Shown one piece after another: positions 1 through 9,066 of a stretch of DNA of 64,000 nt. The translations under genes and the position numbers were made by a program. This stretch comes from Rhodohalobacter halophilus (GTDB lineage Bacteria; Bacteroidota; Rhodothermia; Balneolales; Balneolaceae), in contig NZ_MDWE01000003.1 in assembly GCF_001715195.1 (NCBI RefSeq), positions 1-64,000 on the forward strand, in the 5' to 3' direction. The first letter of the stretch is position 1; every line of letters begins with the position of its first letter. The notes beneath the pieces are model-generated. The model did no database searches and was not told where the DNA came from. It was given only the letters and a program-made list of their open reading frames with translations.

Positions 1-19
1 CTGAACCCGTGGAGGGTTA
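1..19. repeat. Half copy of a palindromic intergenic repeat
   Basis: The first 19 bases match the right arm of the palindrome at 2102-2135 (CTGAACCCGTGGAGGG), with divergence after that. The left arm would lie outside the window. This is one of two copies visible here, so it looks like a small dispersed REP-like repeat. Confidence 0.5.
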
Positions 20-54
20 CTTTTACGGTACTTGCACTTTCTTTACATTGAATC

Positions 55-294
55 ATGAATTGTCCAACAGGTAAAAATCAATACAGTACAAAGCTCCTCG
101 CGGAAACATCCCTGATTGATGTTCATATTCACCGGAATTTCCAACCGGATCAGGGTCCGCAAGATGTCTATGAATGTGAATTTTGCGGAGAGTGGCACTT
201 TACCAGTAAATCTCCAAAACGAAATGAGCGTCTCCAGAAGATGATTGACTCCGGTGAGATGCGCCGAATACAGCAGGCAAGAGAGTGGGAGTGA
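55..294 (+). CDS. Small hypothetical protein with a zinc-knuckle-like motif
   Basis: This 79-residue protein has a Cys-x2-Cys-x3-His arrangement at residues 41-48 (CEFCGEWH), followed by a charged, arginine-rich helical tail. A single Zn-binding knuckle is possible but not proven. It stands alone and is read toward the convergent outer-membrane protein gene. I do not recognise the family. The start is the first ATG, and codon use and length look reasonable for a real small gene. Confidence 0.55.
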   Translation: MNCPTGKNQYSTKLLAETSLIDVHIHRNFQPDQGPQDVYECEFCGEWHFTSKSPKRNERLQKMIDSGEMRRIQQAREWE

Positions 295-356
295 TTCTAT
301 CTGACAATAAGAGACAACCTTAACCTAAAGTCCGACTGCTCAATCTTTCCGTGTTA

Positions 357-1019
357 TCAAAACGTATATCCCAACAGTATTGAAATTGCAGTGTTTCGAT
401 TGGGCCTTGAAAATTCACTGTTGCTTTCGGGATTGAAACCCGAATCATAAACTTCTGATAAACCCCGGCTGAACCGGAGTTCGAGACTTAATCTTTCTGA
501 GAGAGAGGGTGCCTTTAATTCCAATCCGGCAAGAAGACCGAAATCCACATTGTTCGTCATATCTTCAAGGTCCATATCGCGGGATGACTCTGAAAACTTT
601 GAGCGGATCAAAAATGAAACAGAGGGTCCGGTAAAGAATTTTGTATGAAGTTGCTTGAATACGTCCGGCGAGTAGGCAATTAACAGCGGCACTTTGATGT
701 AATCTGTACGATATGTTCCTGTATATACAATGTCATCAGATTGAAAACTTGATTTTGAACCGTTCCGGTAATAGAAAACTTCAGGCTGAAAACTGAAAGG
801 AGTGCTTCCCAAAGGTACATTGGTAAAAGCTCCGATTCGAAAAGTGGAAATGGCATCCGCATCAAATTGGGCATCGTAATGAGTTGTAAAATTCACTCCT
901 CCCTTCAGTCCGTAAGAAACATCTTGTGCCTGAACGTTAATGGATGTAAATCCAATAATTAGCAGCAGAGTTAAGAGGGATAGAGTTCGCTGAGTAAATT
1001 CGTAGACAGTTTTGATCAT
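357..1019 (-). CDS. Outer-membrane beta-barrel protein (PorT-like)
   Basis: This 220-residue protein starts with a signal peptide (hydrophobic stretch LSLLTLLLIIGF, cleavage probably after NVQA at about residue 31). Alternating amphipathic strands follow, and the chain ends in the aromatic LLGYTF, typical of an outer-membrane barrel. The KGGVNF opening of the mature part is common in Bacteroidota PorT-like barrels of about 200 residues. It probably sits in the outer membrane as a small barrel of unknown cargo. No operon partner is visible. Confidence 0.75.
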   Translation of the reverse strand: MIKTVYEFTQRTLSLLTLLLIIGFTSINVQAQDVSYGLKGGVNFTTHYDAQFDADAISTFRIGAFTNVPLGSTPFSFQPEVFYYRNGSKSSFQSDDIVYTGTYRTDYIKVPLLIAYSPDVFKQLHTKFFTGPSVSFLIRSKFSESSRDMDLEDMTNNVDFGLLAGLELKAPSLSERLSLELRFSRGLSEVYDSGFNPESNSEFSRPNRNTAISILLGYTF

Positions 1020-1322
1020 GTTGATTAATGGAGTTTCTGATGAATGATAATGTTGTTATTCAATAATTTTCACACACTATCCTGTTACTAAAGAGTATAT
1101 GAAAAAAAAAAAATAATAGAAACCCCCGAAAAGAAGATAATGGAAAACAAGCGGGTATCGTCATCCTGAGATTCTAATTTTGCCTAACCGCGTGGCAGCA
1201 CTCTTGAAGAGTTGACTGTCCGAAAGTCCCCTCATACCTGTTCCGAGCGATTCGGGGAGAGAGGATTTAGGGGTGTGATTGAACAGACCAAAAACGTTGA
1301 TTCAAACCAATAAACATATATT
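1020..1322. other. Intergenic stretch with an imperfect hairpin repeat
   Basis: No gene is seen. The left part is A-rich (poly-A around 1100). At 1227-1274 an imperfect hairpin has outer arms CCCCT/AGGGG and inner arms CCGA/TCGG. It resembles the degenerate intergenic repeats seen elsewhere in this chromosome. Confidence 0.35.
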
Positions 1323-2009
1323 TTACGAAATCCCCCGGCTGAACCTCTCTCTCAGTTCTACAATGTAGATCCCCAGTTCATCACGAATCTCTTTGGCTCG
1401 GCCATAATATTCGAGATATAATTCACGGTCAAACAGCTCCTTTTCACCGATCTTATAAAGTGCATCCAACACTTTATTGGCGGCGTTGAGGCCTCGCTTA
1501 CAGTTTGCGATATTGCCGCCGATGCTATCCCGGTCAAAACCGAAACCAAAACCTCCGGCAATTTTTGCGGGTGGAATCGTTACGTAGCGGGAGAACGTTT
1601 GAATGGATTCGTCATCCCGATCTGCAAAACTTTTGTTAAGCATCTTTTTGGCATCAACCGCAAAATCATGAGCTTTCTGATAGAGCGGCAGATCTTCAAA
1701 CTGATCAAAATCGGTGGGTTCATAGCCGGTCAAACGTTTCCATGCGTCTCCCTCCTCAACCTCATCCATATCAAATTCGTCTAACCATTCCTCATTTTCA
1801 CCATCATTGTCTTCAAGCAGGTGAGTCCAGCCCATCTGCTCAGCAATAATCCTGTCTCGATCGGGATGATCCATGTACTGTTCAAGCAGCAGAATATATT
1901 TATCCGTTCGTTTATCCGCCTCCCTGAAAAACTGCTCCTAGCGGTATTCATCCCAGATTTCGGGTTCGTCTCTCTCTTCATTTCCAAAATCCCTGTTTTT
2001 CTCACTCAT
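1323..2009 (-). pseudogene. Conserved hypothetical protein interrupted by an amber codon
   Basis: The open part (ATG at 1874 to stop at 1323, 183 aa) is acidic and ends in helices. Reading upstream in the same frame, coding-like sequence continues to an ATG at 2009 (MSEKNRDFGNEERDEPEIWD...). The only interruption is a TAG at 1938-1940, codon 24. Without it the protein would be 228 aa. TAG is one base from TGG (Trp), and the preceding residues are DEYR. Residues 25-45 after the stop are charged and helical like the rest, so the true gene very likely starts at 2009. The function is unknown. It is either a recent nonsense mutation, a sequencing error, or a gene now restarted at 1874. Confidence 0.7.
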
Positions 2010-2101
2010 GATTTTTGCTTTATATGGTTGAATAGATATGACTTAGATGCCTATTCATTATGGGATTTTTTGAGAAAGAAGTCAACGGAGGTAGAGGAGA
2101 A

Positions 2102-2135
2102 AACCCTCCAAGGGTTCTGAACCCGTGGAGGGGTT
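2102..2135. repeat. Palindromic REP-like repeat
   Basis: A 34-bp near-perfect inverted repeat has left arm AACCCTCCAAGGGTTC and right arm GAACCCGTGGAGGGGTT. The right arm recurs at position 1 of the window. It is not followed by a T-run, so it is not a simple terminator. Confidence 0.6.
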
Positions 2136-2185
2136 GGTGTTAACTAATCCCCGTAGTTCTTTATGGACGATAAAGAAAGAGGTAA

Positions 2186-2284
2186 AGACATGGTATTTTT
2201 ATGGATTCACAAATATATTTCAGTTATCAATACTAAAAAAGATTGAAGAATAGAGTAGGTCTGGCGAGTAAAAATACCATGTCT
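2186..2284. mobile_element. MITE-like element with 16-bp terminal inverted repeats
   Basis: The arms AGACATGGTATTTTTA (2186-2201) and TAAAAATACCATGTCT (2269-2284) are perfect reverse complements and bound a 67-bp AT-rich interior without a gene, 99 bp in total. No clear target-site duplication is visible. It lies just past the stop of the GntR gene. It could be a non-autonomous transposon remnant or a REP-type element, but also a large hairpin at the end of the transcript. Confidence 0.45.
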
Positions 2285-2298
2285 GAAATGATGTGTTA

Positions 2299-2667
2299 TC
2301 AGAATTCCCCATGATGTTTTTGATAAAGCTCATCCAGATCTGAACAGCTGAATCCAAGCAGTTTCATATCCCGGTAGAAGCGGGGCAGTTTGTCGCGAAT
2401 AAACTCCTCTCGTTTTAATTCTACAACCTGTTCGTACGCATTCTCAGATATAAAATACCCAACGCCGCGCTCATTGTAGAGCACGTTCTCATCCTGCAGA
2501 TAGTGAAAGGCGCGAATGGCTGTATTGGGATTGACTTCCATCTTGACGGCAATCTCCCTCACCGATGGAATCCGGTCGCCGGACTCCCACTTTTTGCGGA
2601 GGATTTGATCACAGAAGTGATCAGCGATCTGCATGTAAATCGGCTTGTTATCTGAATAGTCCATCAC
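2299..2667 (-). CDS. GntR-family transcriptional regulator (YtrA type)
   Basis: This 122-residue protein has an N-terminal winged helix (residues about 8-75). It includes the GntR signature RIPSVREIAVKMEVNPNTA and the wing segment YNERGVGYFI. The C-terminal part is only about 45 residues, as in YtrA-type regulators, which control ABC exporters encoded beside them. Its start overlaps the stop of the upstream permease by 4 bp, so it is the last gene of a three-gene operon (ATPase, permease, regulator). Autoregulation of the operon is therefore likely. Confidence 0.88.
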   Translation of the reverse strand: MMDYSDNKPIYMQIADHFCDQILRKKWESGDRIPSVREIAVKMEVNPNTAIRAFHYLQDENVLYNERGVGYFISENAYEQVVELKREEFIRDKLPRFYRDMKLLGFSCSDLDELYQKHHGEF

Positions 2668-3419
2668 GCAATCTGCCGGTTTTGAAGTTGACGGTAGGAG
2701 AGGAAGAGGAACAGAGCAGCTACGGCAATTTTGCCGAATACAACCGAAAAAAGCATGTTTTCGGGTGAATGTACGAACTGATAGCTGAAATTAAAGTCAT
2801 TAGCTATCAGAATGGTGAAAATCACAGAGATGATTCCCAATCCTATAAAGAAAAGAACAATGGCCAGCAGTGTTTTTAGGAAATGGTTTCCATCAAAATA
2901 GATGGAGCCGAGAAAGAAAACGCTGTGTAAAGCTGTATAAGTTAGCAGTGTGTCCAGAAAGTAGAAGTCGGACGCGTCAACAGTTGATTCAGAGAATGGT
3001 GGTGTGGTAAGGATCGGATTGACTTCAAGAAATAATCCGATCAAATAGAGCAGGCCCATGACTACAATAGTATAGAGGAAGTAGGTAAGAAACCAGCCGG
3101 CGAGGAATTTTTCCAATGTACTGGCAGGTAACGTAAGCATTTGTGAGGCTGAACTTTTTTTGCCCAACTCATTGAAAATTCCGGATGTGAGAAAATAGCC
3201 ACCAAATTTATAGAGAGTTAAACCTACCCCAAGAACCGCATATCCTGAATTTCCATAACCTGTTGGTTGTGTCGAATTGAGTAGGTATATGAGAATCAGA
3301 ATACCCACACCACCGGCAAAACCGATCAGCCATTTCTTCTGGTTCAGTACCCAAAATCGTTTCACTACTTGCAAAAACCGCTCTTTTGAAAATCCGTCTA
3401 CCTGATTGATCGTTTTCAT
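2664..3419 (-). CDS. ABC transporter permease, ABC-2 like
   Basis: This 251-residue integral membrane protein has about six hydrophobic segments (for example IGFAGGVGILILIYLL near the N-terminus). It forms the membrane partner of the ATPase encoded just upstream, with which it overlaps by 4 bp. The substrate is unknown. In YtrA-linked systems the transporter often responds to cell-envelope stress or peptide antibiotics, but this assignment is by context only. Confidence 0.75.
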   Translation of the reverse strand: MKTINQVDGFSKERFLQVVKRFWVLNQKKWLIGFAGGVGILILIYLLNSTQPTGYGNSGYAVLGVGLTLYKFGGYFLTSGIFNELGKKSSASQMLTLPASTLEKFLAGWFLTYFLYTIVVMGLLYLIGLFLEVNPILTTPPFSESTVDASDFYFLDTLLTYTALHSVFFLGSIYFDGNHFLKTLLAIVLFFIGLGIISVIFTILIANDFNFSYQFVHSPENMLFSVVFGKIAVAALFLFLSYRQLQNRQIA

Positions 3420-4258
3420 TTTTCTCCTCCGTTAAACTGTTGATTGATCTTCTCCGGCTGCTGAATGACCCCGTTGAACAGCAACTCCAAATCAAACTCA
3501 TTTCTGGCTCCATCTTTGAACGGCTGAATTGTGTGCAGTCCTCCGAGAATTTCTTCTGCATAGATAACATTGCCGGGCTGTTCAGCCTCCGTTTTGATGA
3601 ACGAGAGATGCTCAAAGATCTCGTCCAGAGAGTGATTGAATAGGATCCGTCCATCCTTGAGTATCGTCACATGGTCAATCATCGAGCCGAGATCCCGCAC
3701 CTGATGTGTGGAGATCACCGTGCAGCGATCGGGCTGATCGAGAGAGGCCTGCAGTTTCCGGAACTGACTTTTGGATGGTATATCCATTCCATTGGTCGGC
3801 TCATCCAGCAGGAGCAGTTTGGTGCGTGTTGCCAGGGCAAACGAGAGCAGAAACTTCTTCTGCTGACCAAACGAGAGCTCTGAGATCTTCTTTTTTGAAT
3901 CGACCTGAAGTTCTGAGAGAGCTCTCTCCATCAGCTGTTCATCAAACCTTGGATAGAACGGTGCATGAAGCTGAGTATATTGGTCGCCGCTCATGGGAGG
4001 AAGTTCAAACTGTTCCGGTACAATGAATAGCTCACTTAAGAATTGTGGATGTCGTTTTCTGACGACGTTTCTATCAAACGTACACTCTCCATCCTTCGGG
4101 AAGAGCATTCCGGATATGATGTTGAACAGGGAGGTTTTTCCGGCGCCGTTCAATCCGAGGAGTCCATACGTTTTTCCGGGCTGAAGTGACCAGTTTAGGT
4201 TGTTGAAAAGAGGCTCCCCTTTTTTAAAAGAGAAAGAGATGTTGTTGAGTTCAATCAT
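3416..4258 (-). CDS. ABC transporter ATP-binding protein
   Basis: This 280-residue ATPase has all canonical motifs: Walker A GLNGAGKTS (35-43), signature LSFGQ (128-132), Walker B LLLLDEP (148-154) and the switch His in STHQ (185). The C-terminal ~70 residues form an extra domain of the type found in ABC-2 exporters. It is the first gene of the operon with the permease and the GntR regulator. The start at 4258 gives the standard MIELNNISFSF opening. Confidence 0.9.
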   Translation of the reverse strand: MIELNNISFSFKKGEPLFNNLNWSLQPGKTYGLLGLNGAGKTSLFNIISGMLFPKDGECTFDRNVVRKRHPQFLSELFIVPEQFELPPMSGDQYTQLHAPFYPRFDEQLMERALSELQVDSKKKISELSFGQQKKFLLSFALATRTKLLLLDEPTNGMDIPSKSQFRKLQASLDQPDRCTVISTHQVRDLGSMIDHVTILKDGRILFNHSLDEIFEHLSFIKTEAEQPGNVIYAEEILGGLHTIQPFKDGARNEFDLELLFNGVIQQPEKINQQFNGGEK

Positions 4259-4399
4259 AATTTCTGTAGTTTATTACTGTATGAGTTTACTAATACACTA
4301 TGATAAATCCAAACGTTTATCGATTAAGAAATAACATTCCCGATTTGTAACTTATGCAGTGGTTCAAATCCTATGACTATTAAATCAATCTCGACATAT

Positions 4400-4870
4400 A
4401 TGAAAAAGCTTATTTGGCTTCTGCTGATACTTATATCCACTACTCCAATTATGGCTCAATCCCTTGATGAATCGATGGGTGAGTCGGATGAGGTTCGGGA
4501 GACGATCATGAAACTTTTTGATGGAATGGAGGCGGCCGACGGTAATGTATTGCGTTCTGTTCTGGATGAGGGTGCAACATTTCACACGGTCAGATCTTCT
4601 GAATCAGGGACTGAACTTAATGAAACAGATATGAAAAACTTCATTGAATCAGTTGAGGAGTCAGAGCCGGGATCTCTTATTGAAGAGATACTCTACATCT
4701 CTGTAAACGTGGACGGAGATCTGGCCACTGCCTGGATGGACTACCATTTTTACCAGGGTGTGGAATTTAGTCACTGCGGTGTGAACTCGATGAACCTGAT
4801 TCGAAAAAACGGTGAGTGGAAAATTTTCTCCATCGTGGATACCCGCCGGACAGAAGGATGTTTGGAGTAA
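4400..4870 (+). CDS. Secreted SnoaL/DUF4440-like (NTF2-fold) protein
   Basis: I place the start at the ATG at 4400, which begins a clean signal peptide (MKKLIWLLLILISTTPIMAQ). An ATG nine codons upstream at 4373 is also open. The mature part of about 135 residues has the pattern of the NTF2-like DUF4440/SnoaL families: an N-terminal helix (VRETIMKLFDGMEAADG), then a conical beta-sheet with WMDYHFYQG and NGEWKIFSIVDTRR near the end. It is probably periplasmic, with unknown substrate. It is monocistronic. Confidence 0.75.
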   Translation: MKKLIWLLLILISTTPIMAQSLDESMGESDEVRETIMKLFDGMEAADGNVLRSVLDEGATFHTVRSSESGTELNETDMKNFIESVEESEPGSLIEEILYISVNVDGDLATAWMDYHFYQGVEFSHCGVNSMNLIRKNGEWKIFSIVDTRRTEGCLE

Positions 4871-5016
4871 AAAATTTATTCCGACTTAATCCGGTAATCA
4901 GAATTTTCAGTTTCTAAAATCGTTAGCTTCACAGGTTGAATAAGGGTATTGAGAAAGGCTGAAAAGAGCTTATTTTCAGCTCACTAGTTATTTTTAAAAA
5001 TTAATCGTCTGCCATT

Positions 5017-6435
5017 ATGGAGTCCATTTCAGTATTGGACATGTTTAAAATTGGGATCGGTCCGAGCAGTTCACACACCTTAGGTCCGTGGAAAGCCGCA
5101 ACCCGCTTTATTGATGTGATTGGAGATCGCGCGGATCAGATTGAGCATCTTGAGGTACAGCTTTTTGGATCGCTGGCTAAAACCGGCCAGGGACACGGAA
5201 CGGATATCGCTCTGCTATTAGGTTTGAGCGGTAAGGATCCTGTAAATTTTGAAGTTGATCAAATCGATCCGACAGTTGCAAAAATCAAACAAGAAAAGAG
5301 GCTCAGTTTTGGCGGAAAGGTCTGGATCGATTTCAACCCGGAAAACCACATCCATTTTCTGAAGGATGAGATTAAACCGTATCATCCCAACGCACTTACA
5401 TTTATTGCCAGGTTCAGCGATACCACACTCGAAAAAGAGACCTATTACTCAGTCGGGGGCGGTTTCGTGGTTCAGGAAGGGGAAGAGGACCGATCTGAAA
5501 CTGATGATATCCCACTTCCATATCCCATCAATTCAGCGGCCGATTTACAAACAGCCTGTAAAGAGACCGGTCTGCCGATTTCAGGTGTAGTAGCTTTAAA
5601 TGAGCAGGAGTGGCGGTCTGAGGAAGAGACAAAAGAAGCGGTACTGAAAATCTGGGAGGTGATGTGTACCTGTATCTATCGCGGATGCCATACCGAGGGA
5701 TATCTGCCCGGAGGACTTCAGGTAATGCGACGAGCTTCGATTTTAAACAAGAGATTGCTAAATCACAAGAACTACAGTGACTATCACGAGTGGCGTGAAG
5801 CTATACGAAACGGCGGGGATGATTTTGCCTACATCCTCGACTGGGTGAGCTGTTTTGCTCTGGCTGTTAATGAGGAGAACGCATCCTTCAGCCGTGTGGT
5901 GACGGCACCAACCAACGGGGCGGCAGGTGTGATTCCTGCTGTGCTTCAGTACCTGGTGACGTTTAAGCGTGATCACTGTAAAGACATGGTTAGCAAGTTC
6001 TTGATGACTGCCTCTGAGATTGGAAGTATTTTTAAAAAACGGGCTACGATTTCGGCAGCGATGGGTGGATGCCAGGCAGAGATCGGTGTATCATCCGCAA
6101 TGGCGGCTGCAGGTTTAACGGAAGCTCTTGGCGGATCCGTAGAGCAGTGCCTGATGGCGGCCGAAATTGCCATGGAGCATCATCTGGGAATGACGTGCGA
6201 CCCGATTGGCGGGCTGGTTCAGGTTCCTTGTATCGAGCGAAATACAATGGGGGCGATTAAGGCGATTACGGCTTCTCAGCTTGCCCTGCACAGTGATCCC
6301 GACAAAGCCCGGGTTCCGCTGGATGCAGTGGTAAAGACCATGTGGGAGACGGCGCAGGATATGAATTCCAAATATAAAGAGACCTCCGATGGTGGCCTGG
6401 CAGTGAATATTCCGATTAGCCTGAGTGAATGCTAA
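5017..6435 (+). CDS. sdaA: L-serine ammonia-lyase, iron-sulfur dependent (single chain)
   Basis: It deaminates L-serine to pyruvate and ammonia. The 472-residue length fits the fused single-chain form: beta domain at the N-terminus (opening [17 protein letters not shown], where the SSSHT loop is diagnostic) and alpha domain from about residue 185. Cysteines that could bind the [4Fe-4S] cluster are visible in [10 protein letters not shown] and in [28 protein letters not shown] is the conserved alpha-domain motif. It stands alone, and no ribosome-binding site is obvious. Confidence 0.95.
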   Translation: MESISVLDMFKIGIGPSSSHTLGPWKAATRFIDVIGDRADQIEHLEVQLFGSLAKTGQGHGTDIALLLGLSGKDPVNFEVDQIDPTVAKIKQEKRLSFGGKVWIDFNPENHIHFLKDEIKPYHPNALTFIARFSDTTLEKETYYSVGGGFVVQEGEEDRSETDDIPLPYPINSAADLQTACKETGLPISGVVALNEQEWRSEEETKEAVLKIWEVMCTCIYRGCHTEGYLPGGLQVMRRASILNKRLLNHKNYSDYHEWREAIRNGGDDFAYILDWVSCFALAVNEENASFSRVVTAPTNGAAGVIPAVLQYLVTFKRDHCKDMVSKFLMTASEIGSIFKKRATISAAMGGCQAEIGVSSAMAAAGLTEALGGSVEQCLMAAEIAMEHHLGMTCDPIGGLVQVPCIERNTMGAIKAITASQLALHSDPDKARVPLDAVVKTMWETAQDMNSKYKETSDGGLAVNIPISLSEC

Positions 6436-6534
6436 ACCAGTATAACAGTTTTACAGAATTTAGTGGCCAATATCTATAGGCATCATCCTAATGGGTTGAG
6501 AACTAACGGATGTAAGGCTCTCTTTAATAGTGAT

Positions 6535-6786
6535 CTACTTCAACGGCATCAGGATAATGTCTTCAAAGTCGAGCTCTGCGATTTCAAAAATGGGTTCGGC
6601 TATTTCCACAATCTCATCATTTGAGTAGTCTTGCAGCCCCTCAAGTTCAATGTAGAGAATGTTGTTCTGTTCATCTACGGAGTAATTTGCATCGGTAGAC
6701 TCAAAACTCTCTTTTAAGGTGTTGACAAAAAATTCGACCTCTTCTTCCCAGGATGATAACGCTTCTTCTTCGTTTTGTTCAGACAT
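6535..6786 (-). CDS. Small acidic hypothetical protein
   Basis: This 83-residue, strongly acidic protein has a regular helix-strand-helix pattern (residues 12-30 helical, YSVDEQNNILYIELEGL strand-rich). It is read convergently toward sdaA and divergently from anmK, with 81 bp between the two starts. No family is recognised. The even amino-acid composition and lack of low complexity support a real gene. Confidence 0.6.
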   Translation of the reverse strand: MSEQNEEEALSSWEEEVEFFVNTLKESFESTDANYSVDEQNNILYIELEGLQDYSNDEIVEIAEPIFEIAELDFEDIILMPLK

Positions 6787-6867
6787 CTGTTCCTTATGAT
6801 CTATATTTTAGAGATTGCTTGCGATATTTCAAGTCCATCGCATTAAACTTTTAAGTGAGTCCAAAAT

Positions 6868-8079
6868 ATGAATCCATCCATTAAAAAATTAGCACGAATT
6901 GCGGAGAAGAAAACCCGAACGGTTATCGGGCTGATGTCGGGTACATCGCTGGACGGTCTGGATATTGCACTCTGCGAAATTGAGGGTAGCGGTCCTGAAA
7001 CAGAAGTGAGTTTGCTGAATTTTATTACCAAACCCTATCAAAAAAAAGATAGAGAGAAGCTTCGAAAGGTTACATCAGTAGAGCAGATTTCTTTAAAAGA
7101 TCTCTGTTATATACATACCTGGCTGGGGCAATTGCATGCCGATATGATAGTCGAGGCCCTTTTTGAGTGGGATATTAAACCGGAAAAGGTGGACTGTATC
7201 GGGAGTCACGGGCAGACCATTTACCACCTTCCAAATCGTGACCTGAATGGAGATGAGACACCGCTAAACTCCACGCTTCAAATCGGGGATGGAGATCACA
7301 TAGCCGTAAATACCGGGATTCTGACTATCAGCGATTTTCGTCAGAAACATACCGCTTTTGGCGGCGAGGGTGCCCCAATGGCTCCGCTTGTGGATGAGTG
7401 GCTTTTTCGTGATAAAAATGAGCATCGAGTTCTTCTCAATATCGGTGGAATTGCAAATTATACGTTTATGCCGGCAAGGGAAGCTAAGGAGATGAAAAAG
7501 TTTTCAACCGATACAGGGCCGGGTAATACACTGATTGACGCCGTTGTGAAATCGAAGTTTGATAAACCGTTCGACAGAGGCGGTAAAATTGCAGCTTCCG
7601 GGAATGTGATCAAACCGCTGCTGAACAAGATGCTGGAGGATTCCTGGTTTCAAAGCGACGAGGAGAAGTCGACAGGTCCGGAATATTTTAATTTGAACTG
7701 GATCAAGGAAAAAGAAAATCAGGCCGGATTTTCAGGATCCGATATTTCCGATAAAGATATGGTGGCTACGGTTACGGAACTGACGGCCAGGACGGTCGCT
7801 CAGAATCTTCAAAATCACATCCCGGCAAATCTGCCTGTTGTGATCTATCCCAGCGGAGGTGGTGCACATAACGGTTTTTTGATGGAGAGAATATCGCACT
7901 ATTTAGATCAAGCGGAACTTCGTGAATTTTCAGAGCTGGGTATTTCACCCGATGCTAAGGAGGCTGTTATTTTTGCGGTGCTGGCTAATGAGACGGTGGG
8001 AGGCTATGGGTTTAATTTCAGTACGAAATACGGGTCAGATCAAAATATTCACTTTGGGAAGATTTCATTTCCGGTGTAG
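6868..8079 (+). CDS. anmK: Anhydro-N-acetylmuramic acid kinase
   Basis: It phosphorylates and opens 1,6-anhydro-MurNAc to MurNAc-6-phosphate in peptidoglycan recycling. The ATP-binding signature VIGLMSGTSLDGLDIAL is at residues 20-36. IGSHGQTIYH, ISDFRQKHTAFGGEGAP, LNIGGIANYTF and DTGPGNTLIDA are all family motifs in the expected order. The length (403 aa) is slightly above the usual 370-390. No other recycling gene is adjacent. Confidence 0.96.
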   Translation: MNPSIKKLARIAEKKTRTVIGLMSGTSLDGLDIALCEIEGSGPETEVSLLNFITKPYQKKDREKLRKVTSVEQISLKDLCYIHTWLGQLHADMIVEALFEWDIKPEKVDCIGSHGQTIYHLPNRDLNGDETPLNSTLQIGDGDHIAVNTGILTISDFRQKHTAFGGEGAPMAPLVDEWLFRDKNEHRVLLNIGGIANYTFMPAREAKEMKKFSTDTGPGNTLIDAVVKSKFDKPFDRGGKIAASGNVIKPLLNKMLEDSWFQSDEEKSTGPEYFNLNWIKEKENQAGFSGSDISDKDMVATVTELTARTVAQNLQNHIPANLPVVIYPSGGGAHNGFLMERISHYLDQAELREFSELGISPDAKEAVIFAVLANETVGGYGFNFSTKYGSDQNIHFGKISFPV

Positions 8080-8095
8080 GCTTTGAGTTAAATTC

Positions 8096-8995
8096 TTAAC
8101 TCACCCGCGTCAGCAAATCCCCCAACGCCTCAATCAACTCATTCCGGATTGGCATCGATCGTTCAAAGATCTCAGTCTGCTTGTTCAGATACATCTTTCT
8201 CCCCTCTTCTGTCTCAATTTTAATCGGCTCCAGGTCAAACTCGCGGGCGTCATACGGACTCGCCTGCATATCCACTTTTCTGGTTTCAACAGCGTTAAAG
8301 AACGCTTTGCGAATCAGTTCACTTGATATCCACGGATAGAATTTATAGGCCCACTTGTAGAGATCCATATTGGTGTGAAGACAGCCGGGCTGTTCCATCC
8401 CCTGAAACTTTTCGCGGCTGAGCTCATTCCGGTTCATCGGTTTTGCCTTCTCCGTAAAAAACCGAAAGGCATCAAAGTGTGTGCAGAGCAGCGGGCGGGA
8501 CTCTACAAATTCCGCTATTTCATCATCGGAGAGCCGAAATGGAATCTGTTCATGGCGAACTTCACCGGCGCGATAGACCATCGCCCACTCGTGCATGCCA
8601 AAACAGCCGAAGAGCGGTTTTTTACCCGCACTCTTTTTCAACAGGTTGAGCGTCCATCGAAGAGACTTGATTCTTTTTTTTGGAAAATGACCGGGGTCGA
8701 GATATGCAAATTGATCAGAAATTGTCAACTCAGATACTTCCGGCAGTTCTGAAGTCTCACTGAATTCAAGTGAAACCCCGATTCCGGGTGTCCATCTTCT
8801 TAAATGGGAAGGGCGAAACGCATAATACTCAAAGAGGAAATCGAGTACAGGATCTTTCTGCTGCATCGATCGTTTTTTAAGATATGGATCAAGCAGCACA
8901 GCCAGCTCAGCTTCATGAGATTCCATAAGGCTTTTCCAGGAGCACTCTTCGAGCAGTTCATTTTTCACTTCTATTTTGTCCACATAAATTTCCAT
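8096..8995 (-). CDS. Uncharacterised protein, often labelled 3-methyladenine DNA glycosylase
   Basis: This 299-residue soluble protein contains the segment LFEYYAFRPSHLRRWTPGIGV (residues about 49-69). I associate it with a conserved bacterial family commonly given the automatic name 3-methyladenine DNA glycosylase. I see no helix-hairpin-helix or other glycosylase motif, so that name should be treated as unproven. It converges on anmK with a 16-bp gap and diverges from the UbiA-like gene. Confidence 0.6.
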   Translation of the reverse strand: MEIYVDKIEVKNELLEECSWKSLMESHEAELAVLLDPYLKKRSMQQKDPVLDFLFEYYAFRPSHLRRWTPGIGVSLEFSETSELPEVSELTISDQFAYLDPGHFPKKRIKSLRWTLNLLKKSAGKKPLFGCFGMHEWAMVYRAGEVRHEQIPFRLSDDEIAEFVESRPLLCTHFDAFRFFTEKAKPMNRNELSREKFQGMEQPGCLHTNMDLYKWAYKFYPWISSELIRKAFFNAVETRKVDMQASPYDAREFDLEPIKIETEEGRKMYLNKQTEIFERSMPIRNELIEALGDLLTRVS

Positions 8996-9066
8996 GTGCT
9001 AAAAATATCACTCTTAGGCTTGCGATGCGAAACCGAATGCTGTAAACTGTCAAAAATCTTACGATT

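Noticed and set aside
1821-2120. 99-aa plus-strand ORF
   Set aside because: It is antisense to the amber-interrupted gene and runs into the palindromic repeat. It has no domain and its composition is like a shadow frame.
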